Source of the DNA: Streptomyces sp. LX-29
Lineage (GTDB): Bacteria; Actinomycetota; Actinomycetes; Streptomycetales; Streptomycetaceae
DNA length: 64,000 bases
Direction of reading: 5' to 3'
Assembly: GCF_029541745.1 (NCBI RefSeq)
Contig: NZ_CP089746.1
Location: 6,767,559-6,831,558, forward strand
Below the pieces are notes generated by a model, which was not told the origin of the DNA, searched no databases, and saw nothing but the letters and a program-made list of their open reading frames with translations. This document shows, piece by piece, positions 45,963 through 53,583 of the stretch; the stretch's first letter is position 1; each line of letters starts with the position of its first letter. The position numbers were made by a program, and so were the translations under genes.

Positions 45963-46799
45963 TCAGTTCTTGATGTCGGCGCGGAGTACGGCGGGCGGCG
46001 AGGGGCGTTGCTCTCCCCTCCGGAAGGGCAGGACCATGAGCCGTGCGTCGGGGCTGTTGAACGGGCTGGCGGCGCACACGGTGACCCAGCCGCGGCCGTG
46101 AGTGGGGTGGTCCAGCGGTCGCTCGTCGCCGTCCGGGTGGACGCGGACATCGGGGCCGTCACGGTAGATCGGGCCGGCGATCTCGTCGGCCAGGACGTCC
46201 CGCTCGATGGCCGCCAGGGTGGCGTTGGCTGGTCGTGCCGCGCGCATGGCGCGAAGCTGCGGAGCGATGAACGGGGCCCAGCTGGTGGCCCAGTCCACCA
46301 TGATGCCGCGGGCCTCCTGGGCCAGGAGCATCCACCTCATGGTGTTCTTCGGGACCCTGCGGTCGGGGAAGAGCTCGGCGAAGGCCGCGTTGTAGTGGAG
46401 GACGTTCCACGCGGCGTCGTTGAGATAGGACATCTCGGTTTGGGCGTCGACGACTCGCGCCCATGAGCCGTGGACCTCAAGGCCGGCGTCCCGGGCGAGG
46501 GGCCGGGGCGGGTTCTCTCCGCGGGCGTAGCGCCACAGGATGCTCCACTCCTGCTCGGTGAGGCGGAAGAGTCGGCCGACGGCCAGGAGCAGTTCGAGCG
46601 GCGGCGCGGTCAGCGCGGCGCGTTCCAGCCGTGCGTACTTGCCGTGGGTGCCGAGGAGTTCCTCGACCTGGGTCTGGCTCAGACCGGGGGCCCGCCGGCC
46701 TGACCCCTCGGTGCGAGTGGTGAGCCCGACGTCCTCGGGGTGGATGGCGGCGCGACGCTCTATCAGAAATTTCTGCAGTAGGCCGGGGTTGCCAAGCAC
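45963..46799 (-). CDS. MmyB-like XRE-family transcriptional regulator
   Basis: A 278-residue protein. The N-terminal XRE-type HTH is APGLSQTQVEELLGTHGKYARLERA. The C-terminal PAS-like MmyB domain runs from about residue 105: VVDAQTEMSYLNDAAWNVLHYN, then FAELFPDRRVPKNTMRWML and DVRVHPDGDERPLDHPTHGRG. Such regulators are thought to bind fatty acids or other small hydrophobic ligands and often sit beside biosynthetic or oxidoreductase genes. Start GTG 46799 follows AAAGGAGGG. The palindrome at 46823-46838 lies in its promoter. Confidence 0.86.
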   Translation of the reverse strand: MLGNPGLLQKFLIERRAAIHPEDVGLTTRTEGSGRRAPGLSQTQVEELLGTHGKYARLERAALTAPPLELLLAVGRLFRLTEQEWSILWRYARGENPPRPLARDAGLEVHGSWARVVDAQTEMSYLNDAAWNVLHYNAAFAELFPDRRVPKNTMRWMLLAQEARGIMVDWATSWAPFIAPQLRAMRAARPANATLAAIERDVLADEIAGPIYRDGPDVRVHPDGDERPLDHPTHGRGWVTVCAASPFNSPDARLMVLPFRRGEQRPSPPAVLRADIKN

Positions 46800-46822
46800 G
46801 CTTCTTCTGCCCTCCTTTAAAT

Positions 46823-46838
46823 TGACAGCACGCTGTCA
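46823..46838. promoter_or_regulatory. palindromic operator candidate
   Basis: TGACAGCACGCTGTCA is a perfect inverted repeat (TGACAGC-N2-GCTGTCA) in an AT-rich gap between the MmyB-like gene and the divergent SDR. It is probably the regulator's own operator. Confidence 0.6.
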
Positions 46839-46954
46839 CTTTTTGCTTAAAAATATGCCCCTGGAAAATGCCAAGCGACTCCGCAAGGCTATCTGCTGGG
46901 GACCGAGAGTGATCTCCGTCCTTGTTCCAGGAACATGTCTAGGGGGAGTGAGCT

Positions 46955-47713
46955 GTGCGAACTCGTACGCGAAGAGGCGCCGGGCGCTCCGTGCTCGTCA
47001 CAGGTGGTAACCACGGCCTCGGGCTCGTCATCGCGCGGACCCTGGCAGCGGATGGCGACACCGTGGCGGTGACGTATCTGTCCGGGCGACTGCCGAGGGG
47101 GGTCCTCGGTGTGCCCGCGTACCTGGGGGACCCCGGGTGCGTGGACAAGGTCTTCGAGACGGTCGAGGAGGAGCAGGGGCCGGTGGAGGTCCTGGTCGCC
47201 AACGCCTGCACGATCCACGACACCGTCATGCGCACCATGCCGACGTGGTTCTTCGAGCGCACGTTGACGGAGAATCTGAACAGGACCCGTTGGATGATGG
47301 GGCGGGTCATCCCCGGCATGGTTCACAGAGGTGGCGGCCGCATCATCATGGTCGCCTCCGCGGCGACCCTGGATGGCGAAGCCGAGTGGGAGGCGGGCAC
47401 CGGGCACCTCGAGTTGATGCGCACCGTCGCCGCGGAGGTCGCGCCCTACGGCATCACCTGCAACCTCGTCCGTCCCGATCTGCCGCCTTCCGGCCGGGGC
47501 AGGGTGGAGCGGACGGGGGAGCGGTTCGGGTGGATGGCGGACGAAGTGCCGGCCAGCGCCGGCGAGGCGGCGGTGGCAGCGACCGTCGCGTTGCTGGCCT
47601 CGCCCTCCAGTGGCGGCATCACGGGAACCGCTGTGCCCGTCGTCGGGGTGTCGGGCATCGAGGCGACCGGGGTCGTCGCGTCTTCCGCCGGGCGTGCGGG
47701 GACACGAGCGTGA
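46955..47713 (+). CDS. SDR-fold protein lacking the catalytic Tyr-Lys pair
   Basis: A 252-residue short-chain dehydrogenase fold. SVLVTGGNHGLGLVIARTL is the cofactor loop, VLVANACTIHD replaces the usual NNAG, and RGGGRIIMVASAATL holds the active-site Ser. At the expected YxxxK the sequence is WEAGTGHLELMR, so both Tyr and Lys are missing. Downstream, APYGITCNLVRPD is conserved. It may be a non-catalytic or altered-chemistry FabG relative acting with the type III PKS, or bind a ligand. Start GTG 46955 follows GGGGGAG. Confidence 0.8.
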   Translation: MRTRTRRGAGRSVLVTGGNHGLGLVIARTLAADGDTVAVTYLSGRLPRGVLGVPAYLGDPGCVDKVFETVEEEQGPVEVLVANACTIHDTVMRTMPTWFFERTLTENLNRTRWMMGRVIPGMVHRGGGRIIMVASAATLDGEAEWEAGTGHLELMRTVAAEVAPYGITCNLVRPDLPPSGRGRVERTGERFGWMADEVPASAGEAAVAATVALLASPSSGGITGTAVPVVGVSGIEATGVVASSAGRAGTRA

Positions 47714-47849
47714 GCACCGAGCGGGAGTAGCCAGCCGCGCACGTGTGGCTGTCCGACGCCCCCGTCCCGTGCGCCACCGGCCCGGGGGGCCGCGCCGACA
47801 GCGCGTCGACGTCATGGACGAGGTGGCGGTCGGGGCGGCGGTCCTACCG

Positions 47850-48986
47850 TCAGGATTCCCTGGGGAGTTGCTGGGTGGCGCAGTGGATGCCGCCTCCGCC
47901 CTCCCCGAGGGTGTCGACGGGCACCTGTACGACCTCGCGGCCCGGGTAGAGGTCGCGCACGATGGCCGCGGCGTCCTTGTCGGATCGCCTGTCGCCGAAG
48001 CGGGGCATGACGACCCCGCCGTTGACGACGTAGTAGTTCACATAGCTGGCCAGGAACCCGGAACCGCGCCGGCCGATGTCGGTCGGCTCGGGCAGCTCGA
48101 CGATCTCAAGGCGCTTGCCACGGGCGTCGACGGCCTGGTCCAGGACCTCGCGGGCCTGGTCGTAGGCGGTGGTCCACACATCCTGGGGGGCCTGCTCGTC
48201 CGGGGTGCTCATGACCACGACCCCGGGTTCGGAGAACCGCGCCAGCGCGTCGATGTGGTAGTCGGTGATGTCGTGGCCCCTGACGCCGTCCACCCAGATC
48301 ACCGTGGTGACGCCGAAGAGGTCCTTCAGCGCCCGCTCGATCTCGTCACGGGACATGCCGGGATTGCGGTTGGGGTTGACCAGCGAACTCTCGGTCGCCA
48401 TGAGAGTCCCGCCGCCGTCGACCTCGATCGAGCCGCCCTCACCGGTGATCCGAGCCCGCATCCTCCTGATGCGCTCGTCGTCGAGGATCTCGCGCGCGAC
48501 CCGACGGTCACGGCTGTGGGCCTGCTTGTCGCCCCAGCCGTTGAAGTTGAGGTCGACGCCGGCGATGCCCTGAGGGCCGAGGACGAAGGTCGGGCCGATG
48601 TCGCGCATCCACAGGTCGTCCACGGGGATCGGCACGACCTCCACCCCGGAGCCGCATGCCTGCCGGGCGGCCTTCACGTCCTGCTCGTTGGCCAGCAGGG
48701 CCACCGGCTCGAACTCGGCGATCGCCCGCGCGATCCCCGCGATGTCCTGCCGCACGCCGGAGACGTCCGACTCCCAGATCTGCCGGGTGGGCCAGGACAT
48801 GTAGGTCAGCTCGTGCGGGTGTGACTCGTCCGGCATCCGCCATCCGTCGGCCGGAGCCGAGCCCGCCGAGGCGTGTCGGCTCTCGGCTGGACGGTCACTC
48901 TTCGGGGTGTCGCAGGCGCCGAGCGCTGCTCCGAGGGCGGCGGCGAGGGCCGCTTGCAGGGTCTGGCGCCTGGGCATGGGCGGCAT
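47850..48986 (-). CDS. exported agmatine deiminase-family lipoprotein
   Basis: A 378-residue guanidine-group modifying enzyme. The N-terminus is a lipoprotein signal (RRQTLQAALAAALGAALGAC). The peptidylarginine/agmatine deiminase fold has MPDESHPHELTYMSWPT, DDLWMRDIGPTFV, GEGGSIEVDGGGTLM, DYHIDALARF and the catalytic Cys in GEGGGGIHCATQQLP. It would hydrolyse agmatine or a similar guanidine to the carbamoyl product and ammonia, outside the membrane. Start ATG 48986 with AGGAGG. It is divergent from a TetR gene with a shared palindrome. Confidence 0.87.
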   Translation of the reverse strand: MPPMPRRQTLQAALAAALGAALGACDTPKSDRPAESRHASAGSAPADGWRMPDESHPHELTYMSWPTRQIWESDVSGVRQDIAGIARAIAEFEPVALLANEQDVKAARQACGSGVEVVPIPVDDLWMRDIGPTFVLGPQGIAGVDLNFNGWGDKQAHSRDRRVAREILDDERIRRMRARITGEGGSIEVDGGGTLMATESSLVNPNRNPGMSRDEIERALKDLFGVTTVIWVDGVRGHDITDYHIDALARFSEPGVVVMSTPDEQAPQDVWTTAYDQAREVLDQAVDARGKRLEIVELPEPTDIGRRGSGFLASYVNYYVVNGGVVMPRFGDRRSDKDAAAIVRDLYPGREVVQVPVDTLGEGGGGIHCATQQLPRES

Positions 48987-48994
48987 CATCGACC

Positions 48995-49018
48995 TCCTGA
49001 CTGAAAATTTAGTCAGGA
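48995..49018. promoter_or_regulatory. TetR operator candidate
   Basis: TCCTGACT and AGTCAGGA form a perfect 8-bp inverted repeat around GAAAATTT, between the divergent deiminase and TetR genes. It overlaps the deiminase RBS, so it could repress both. Confidence 0.65.
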
Positions 49019-49072
49019 CGAGCATAGGGCATCATCGTCACCCAGTGACTGTTGGTCTTTGAGGAGTCGTCG

Positions 49073-49663
49073 ATGCCGGACAGGGGTACCCAGATCCTCC
49101 AGGCCGCCGCCCGGCTGATCGCCCGCCGCGGCGTGCGCGGGCTGCGTGTCGAGGAGGTCGCCGCCGAGGCGGGCGTCTCCACGGCGCTGATCTACTACCA
49201 CTTCAAGGACCGGTCCGGGCTGCTGCGGCGCACGTTGGAGTTCATCAACAAGCGCGCCGTCCGCTACACCGATGCCGCGCTGGACCCCTCCGCCGACCCC
49301 CGCACCCAGCTCACCGACATGCTGCTGCTGGAACTGCAGGACACCCCCGAGGTGCGGGAGAACAGCGCGGCCTGGGGCGAGCTGCGGGCCACCGCCGTCT
49401 TCGACCCGGACCTGAGGGAAGACCTGGCCGCCGCGACCGGAGCATGGGTGGACGACCTCTCGCACCTGATCCGCCAGGCCCAGAAGGTCGGGCTCGCCAC
49501 CCCGGAGGCCGGTCCGGAGGCCGCTGCCGAACGCCTCACCGCTCTGGTCGAGGGGCTGAGCGAGCGATGGCTGACCGGCCTCGTCCCACTCGAGCGCGCC
49601 CGCGAACTGCTCCGCGACGCCATCGCCCTGGAGCTCGGACAGCCGCCCCACTCCCACGCCTGA
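49073..49663 (+). CDS. TetR-family transcriptional regulator
   Basis: A 196-residue regulator. ILQAAARLIARRGVRGLRVEEVA then AGVSTALIYYHFKDRSGLL is the TetR HTH. The ligand domain is all-helical with LLLELQDTPEVRENSAAWGELR. The BetI-like C-terminus (LTALVEGLSERWLTGLVPLE) suggests a small cationic or amine ligand, which fits control of the divergent deiminase. Start ATG 49073 follows GAGGAG. Confidence 0.9.
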   Translation: MPDRGTQILQAAARLIARRGVRGLRVEEVAAEAGVSTALIYYHFKDRSGLLRRTLEFINKRAVRYTDAALDPSADPRTQLTDMLLLELQDTPEVRENSAAWGELRATAVFDPDLREDLAAATGAWVDDLSHLIRQAQKVGLATPEAGPEAAAERLTALVEGLSERWLTGLVPLERARELLRDAIALELGQPPHSHA

Positions 49664-49666
49664 CCA

Positions 49667-49930
49667 CTCTCACGCACTATGTCGCCGGTCTGGTCAAGGT
49701 GCCGCCGGCCGAAGCCGCGAAGTACGACCTGGCGGGCGCCAAGCGGCACCGGCAGCAGAGCCGCGAAGCGTTGGGGTCCCGGCCGTCGACACTTGCGGAC
49801 GAGGAACGGCTGACGGAGTGGTTGGCGACCGAGGTCTGCCCGGTCGAGCTGGTTGAGGACCGGCAGCGGGAGGCCCTGCTGGTGAAGTGGTGCTCACCGT
49901 GCCTCACCCCCGGCCTGCGTCGGCCGGAGC
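49667..49930 (+). pseudogene. Tn3-family transposase N-terminal (DUF4158) fragment
   Basis: In the frame after the TetR gene, LTHYVAGLVKVPPAEAAKYD, then GAKRHRQQSREALGSRP and LTEWLATEVCPVELVEDRQR match the N-terminal DUF4158 region of Tn3 transposases (YDW-x-RTxxRHRxxIRxxLGFR and AxWLxxEVxP). It has no start and ends after about 85 residues. The DDE domain is absent. It lies next to a tRNA-Gly remnant. Confidence 0.55.
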
Positions 49931-49939
49931 AGGCGCCAT

Positions 49940-49982
49940 GAGCTTCCCAAGCTAGCGGGTTCGACTTCCGTCATCCGCTCCA
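49940..49982 (+). other. tRNA-Gly(CCC) 3-prime half, attachment-site remnant
   Basis: It holds GAGCTTCCCAAGCT, an anticodon stem-loop with CCC in the loop, then GCGGGTTCGACTTCCGT (T-arm with TTCGA) and CATCCGCTCCA, an acceptor 3-prime strand. The variable-loop bases and the whole 5-prime half are missing. This is not a functional tRNA. It is the type of duplicate left by an integrative element that uses tRNA-Gly as attB. Confidence 0.6.
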
Positions 49983-49987
49983 TGGCA

Positions 49988-50014
49988 AAGCCCCAGGTCG
50001 GCGACCCGGGGCTT
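49988..50014. terminator. hairpin terminator after the tRNA remnant
   Basis: AAGCCCCAGGTC pairs with GACCCGGGGCTT (one mismatch) around a short loop. It is in the place expected for a tRNA gene terminator. Confidence 0.65.
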
Positions 50015-50085
50015 CTGTGTTGCCTAGGCCTCTCAGTGCCGGTTTCGGCATCCAGCGCTCGCCCGTGGAAGCGCGCACAACACGC

Positions 50086-50577
50086 TCACCTCTGGACTTC
50101 GCCGACCCAGGCCGTGAGCCCTGTCAGGAATCCCGCCTTCTCGTCGGGCGACAGTCCCTCCAGCGCGCGTAGCAGCGGCTCGGTCCGCCGAACGATGAAG
50201 GCTTCGAGCGGCAGGCGGTGTTCCTCGGCCAGGGACACCAGGACGCGGCGGCGGTTCGTCGGATCCTCCGCCCGATCCACGATGCCGGCCCGGCTCAGGG
50301 CTCCGACCAGTTCGCTGGCGGTGGGCAGTGACACCTGAAGCCGTCGGGCGATCTCGCTGACGGTCAGCGGCTGTCCGGCGAGCAGCTGGGGCAGTACGGC
50401 GCCGTGGCGTGGCGTCAGGCCATGCGCTTCCATGACGCCTCGCAAGGGCTCCGGCATCAGCTCCCGTACGGCCGAACCTCGGAAGAACGGCTCCAGCAGG
50501 GGTACGAGACCGGCGACTTCAAGCTCATCCGGGGTCGGCTTCCGTGACGCCTTCCCGGCGTTCTCGCTCTGCGGCAT
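50086..50577 (-). CDS. MarR-family transcriptional regulator
   Basis: A 163-residue MarR protein. LTVSEIARRLQVSLPTASEL is the HTH and GIVDRAEDPTNRRRVLVSL is the wing. An N-terminal extension of about 20 residues is charged. Start ATG 50577 has no SD-like sequence, so a leaderless transcript is possible. It is divergent from a questin oxidase-like gene; a palindrome lies between. Confidence 0.87.
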   Translation of the reverse strand: MPQSENAGKASRKPTPDELEVAGLVPLLEPFFRGSAVRELMPEPLRGVMEAHGLTPRHGAVLPQLLAGQPLTVSEIARRLQVSLPTASELVGALSRAGIVDRAEDPTNRRRVLVSLAEEHRLPLEAFIVRRTEPLLRALEGLSPDEKAGFLTGLTAWVGEVQR

Positions 50578-50603
50578 GCTACAAGTGTATATGGTTCTGA
50601 TGT

Positions 50604-50616
50604 CCAAACTGTTTGG
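50604..50616. promoter_or_regulatory. MarR operator candidate
   Basis: CCAAACTGTTTGG is a perfect palindrome around one base, between the divergent marR (start 50577) and questin oxidase-like gene (start 50635). Confidence 0.6.
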
Positions 50617-50634
50617 CTCTCCGAAGGATCTCTT

Positions 50635-51759
50635 ATGCCGTCGATCAGCTACAGCGATGCGCTCAATGACGCCCTGGAACGCATGGACGACCTGGGATAC
50701 GAACGAGGACAGGGGGTGGATCTCGCCAACCACGGCCCGATGGGCGCCGAGGCGCTCGCCCTGCTCGGGCAAGTGGACGAAGTCGCCCGGTGGGTAGGGC
50801 GCTACCGGAAGGCGATGGAACACCACGAGCCTCCCGCCGCCCGCTTCGCCCTGGACCCTGCGGACGAGTCCTCGTGGCGTTCCGCCCTCGGCACCTTCCA
50901 GCGGGCCGGGGACTGGGAGCGGCTCTTCGTCCGCGAACTGGCCGAGGCGCACTGGCGCGAGGTGCTCGTGCGCTGGTGGCCCCGCCTGCTTCCAGGGCTG
51001 TTCGCAGGCCTGACGCACGGGGTCATCCGCACCGCGCACGCCGTACGCGGCCTGTACGCGACCGGCGACGGAACCACAGCGCTCCAGCTGAAGGAACTGG
51101 CCCGCGGCCTGGCCTACTGGGCGGCCCGCTACAGCGAACTCCCCGGCCGCCCTCGACTGCACGGCCCCCACGAGCTGCCCGACGCGGTCGCCACGCTGCC
51201 CCGCGTACCGCTCGACGGCCCGATGGGGCCGGGTACCGCCCGCCACCGCCTGGACACGCTCGCCGAACTCCCCGGCTACGGCGAGTCCTTGGAAACACTG
51301 GCACCGCAGCAGGCACCTCGGCTGCTGAGCGAGATGACGGCCCAGTTCGCCGATGTCTATCTCGGCCACCCCGAGGTGTACCCCGTTCCGCTGATCCACG
51401 GCGTCACGGCTCCCGCCGCCGTCCGCCTCGTACTCCCGCATCTACCGCCCGAGCTGTACGAGCCGACGCTGGCCCGGCTCTGGCAGGTGCAGTCGGCGTT
51501 CCTGTTCGCCTTCACCTCGGACCGGCGCGGCGAGGGCACGGTGGCCTGGCAGTCGGAGATACCGGATCTGCCCCCACTGGACGAGCTGGGCGCCCGCGCC
51601 GCCGAGCACGGCGACGAGCACGTCATCAAGTTCACCGAAGCGTGCCTGCGCGAATACGCCCTGCGGCCCGACCCGCGCTATCCGGCCGCTGCCTTCGCCG
51701 CGCAGCGGCGCATCACCCGCCTCGACGCCGGCGGCGGAGTCCGGGGAGCCGCGTCATGA
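50635..51759 (+). CDS. questin oxidase family protein
   Basis: A 374-residue helical protein of the questin oxidase (DUF4243) family. Recognisable blocks are LANHGPMGAEAL, LTHGVIRTAHAVRGL, PLIHGVTAPAAVRLVLPHL and HVIKFTEACLREYA. The fungal relative opens an anthraquinone ring in a Baeyer-Villiger-like reaction. Bacterial substrates are unknown, but aromatic polyketides or xenobiotic quinones fit MarR control. Start ATG 50635 with AAGGA upstream. Its stop overlaps the start of a broken hydrolase. Confidence 0.8.
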   Translation: MPSISYSDALNDALERMDDLGYERGQGVDLANHGPMGAEALALLGQVDEVARWVGRYRKAMEHHEPPAARFALDPADESSWRSALGTFQRAGDWERLFVRELAEAHWREVLVRWWPRLLPGLFAGLTHGVIRTAHAVRGLYATGDGTTALQLKELARGLAYWAARYSELPGRPRLHGPHELPDAVATLPRVPLDGPMGPGTARHRLDTLAELPGYGESLETLAPQQAPRLLSEMTAQFADVYLGHPEVYPVPLIHGVTAPAAVRLVLPHLPPELYEPTLARLWQVQSAFLFAFTSDRRGEGTVAWQSEIPDLPPLDELGARAAEHGDEHVIKFTEACLREYALRPDPRYPAAAFAAQRRITRLDAGGGVRGAAS

Positions 51760-52148
51760 TGCACGGACTGCCCTGCCTGTCGACCGGCGAAGGACCACCG
51801 TTGATCGTCCTGCTCTTCACGCCGGAGGCGGCTGTCCCCACGGGAGCGAGCCGCCGGCTCACCCTGCGGATGCTGCGACATTCTGCGAGCGGTTCACCAC
51901 GCACCTCCTCATACGCCCGCCCGGCCTGCCACCGGTCGCGCAAACGCAGCTGTTGCCCTGCGGGCACGCAGGCTGTCCGTGTGGGTCCGCGTCCGATCGG
52001 CCGAGCCTGCTTGGTGGGGCGCCACGATCCCCGAGACCTGGTGCACGAGCTAGGACTACAGGGCCGAGACCGAGCCGCGTCAACTCCCTTCGAATGGGCG
52101 TGTGTTGATGGAACGTCAGTGTTGACCTTGCGTGGCCATGCCACCTAG
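51756..52148 (+). pseudogene. alpha/beta-hydrolase, truncated and frameshifted
   Basis: MMHGLPCLSTGEGPPLIVL is the N-terminal strand of an alpha/beta-hydrolase and its start overlaps the questin oxidase stop (ATGA). SRRLTLRMLR follows; then the frame drifts. In the neighbouring frame ERFTTHLLIRPPGLPP continues the homology, so there is a frameshift near 51885. No GxSxG nucleophile or later catalytic residue remains. The gene was probably the second member of the MarR-controlled unit. The 3-prime end merges with the RiPP promoter. Confidence 0.55.
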
Positions 52149-52183
52149 CATCACGTGAACGCTGTTGTCTGAGAGGAGTCATG

Positions 52184-52354
52184 ATGGCACTGAGTCACAC
52201 ACCAGCAATCGACACCACTACCGCATCAGCCACCTATGAATCGCTGGTCGAGGACGCGCTGCGCGAACTCTCCGCCGCCGAGTCGGACGCGGTTCTCGAG
52301 CCGGTGGGGAGTGGCGACGAGGGTCCCCTGATGGCCTGGTTCGTAGCCACCTGA
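52184..52354 (+). CDS. candidate RiPP precursor peptide
   Basis: A 56-residue acidic peptide too short for ordinary gene calling. The N-terminal part (MALSHTPAIDTTTASATYES) is followed by a helical acidic leader (LVEDALRELSAAESDAVLEP), then a Gly-rich turn and the C-terminus GDEGPLMAWFVAT. ATG 52184 follows GAGAGGAG; ATG 52181 is too close to it. It is the first gene ahead of aminopeptidase, MFS, JmjC and HExxH enzyme genes and is followed by a strong hairpin, a usual arrangement for RiPP clusters. The C-terminal segment is the likely core. I do not recognise the leader family. Confidence 0.65.
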   Translation: MALSHTPAIDTTTASATYESLVEDALRELSAAESDAVLEPVGSGDEGPLMAWFVAT

Positions 52355-52373
52355 TCATTCCTGCAGGGCTATG

Positions 52374-52414
52374 GGGAGTTCCAGCCGCAGGGGATTCCCG
52401 CGGCTGGAACTCCC
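52374..52414. terminator. strong hairpin between precursor and tailoring genes
   Basis: GGGAGTTCCAGCCGC and GCGGCTGGAACTCCC form a perfect 15-bp stem with an 11-base loop, 19 bases after the precursor stop and 33 bases before the next start. It is likely to act as an attenuator or mRNA-stabilising element that raises precursor over enzyme level. Confidence 0.7.
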
Positions 52415-52447
52415 ATCGCAACGACCACAGGCCATGGGGAGCAAGTC

Positions 52448-53581
52448 TTGAGCGTTGTGCAGCCCAGCCGCGAACTGCGGGCTGGAGTCGATTCACTCCT
52501 CGACCGGTACGTCGGCATCTCCCATCGCGATCACTGCGTCGTCGCCTTCTCTCCGGACAGCCGGGAGGCGGCCGCCTGGCTGGTGGCCGGCCTGAAGCAA
52601 CGCAACCTCAGCACACAGCTGATCGGCATGCGGCCGCTCGTGGACTACGAGTTCGCCCAGCGTCTGAACTCCGCCGTAGCGGCGGCCGACCCCCTGACTG
52701 GTCGGCTCGTCATCTTCACGCTCGAGCGAGACACGATGTCTCACTTCTCACCCCTCCTTGACGTGCTGCAACGGTTCGGCGGTGACCGATGCATGGTGGT
52801 GCGCGTCATCAGCGCCTCGCGGGAGTTCTTCGAGAAGGCCGTCAACCTCGGACCAGACGAACTCAGCGCCCGGAACGCCGCACTGCTGACGCGACTGACC
52901 AAGGCGCGCAGTGTCAGGGTCCGCACTCGAGGCGGCACCGACCTGCGCATCCGACTCGACTCCGATCGATTCGACTGGATCAGCAACCGCGGCGTATGGC
53001 GGCCCGGCGGGTTCACCATTCTCCCGGCGGGGGAGATCGCCACCTATCCCGCCGGAATCGACGGCCGCCTGGTGGCGGACGGCGCGCTCAACTGCAACGT
53101 CATCACTCGGATCGACACCAGGCTGGCGGCTCACCCGTTGACGGTCGACATCGCCGACGGGCGCGCCACGGGCTTCGCGTGTGCCGACGACGACATCCGC
53201 GAGCTGGTGGAGCTCTGCTTCAGACAGCCACACGGCACCCGCGTGGGCGAGCTCGGTTTCGGAACCAATTCGGGGATCGACCAGTTCATCTCCGCCAACT
53301 CTCACATCAACGAACGACGAGTGGGAGTGCACATCGGCTTCGGCCAGCACAACCAGGACCGTTCGGTGGTCGGTTACGAGGAGAAGGTGCATCTCGACCT
53401 CATCACGGATGGTGCGGAGATCTATGTCGACGATGAGCCATCGCCTGTCGATCTGGCCGACATTCCGTTGACCGGGGACGCGCACCCTGAGTTGGTGAGG
53501 GACGAGGACATCACGGGCGACTGCTGCGGGTTCGGTTACGGCCAGTTGACCGACCCTGCCTCGGCGGCTTCGATCGGCTGA
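52448..53581 (+). CDS. M29-like aminopeptidase, putative RiPP maturation peptidase
   Basis: A 377-residue protein. The C-terminal half matches M29 (aminopeptidase T-like) metallopeptidases: ELGFGTNSGI holds a metal-ligand Glu, NERRVGVHIGFG the His, and EKVHLDLI the His-x-Asp. The N-terminal half is a Rossmann-like domain (HCVVAFSPDSREAAAWLVAG). The family removes N-terminal residues with two divalent metals. In this position it may trim the modified peptide after leader removal. Start TTG 52448 follows GGGGAG; GTG 52457 is an alternative. The stop lies two bases before the MFS start. Confidence 0.72.
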   Translation: MSVVQPSRELRAGVDSLLDRYVGISHRDHCVVAFSPDSREAAAWLVAGLKQRNLSTQLIGMRPLVDYEFAQRLNSAVAAADPLTGRLVIFTLERDTMSHFSPLLDVLQRFGGDRCMVVRVISASREFFEKAVNLGPDELSARNAALLTRLTKARSVRVRTRGGTDLRIRLDSDRFDWISNRGVWRPGGFTILPAGEIATYPAGIDGRLVADGALNCNVITRIDTRLAAHPLTVDIADGRATGFACADDDIRELVELCFRQPHGTRVGELGFGTNSGIDQFISANSHINERRVGVHIGFGQHNQDRSVVGYEEKVHLDLITDGAEIYVDDEPSPVDLADIPLTGDAHPELVRDEDITGDCCGFGYGQLTDPASAASIG

Positions 53582-53583
53582 GC

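Noticed and set aside
49940..49982. Functional tRNA-Gly gene
   Set aside because: D-arm, 5-prime acceptor strand and part of the variable region are absent, so only an attachment remnant is reported.
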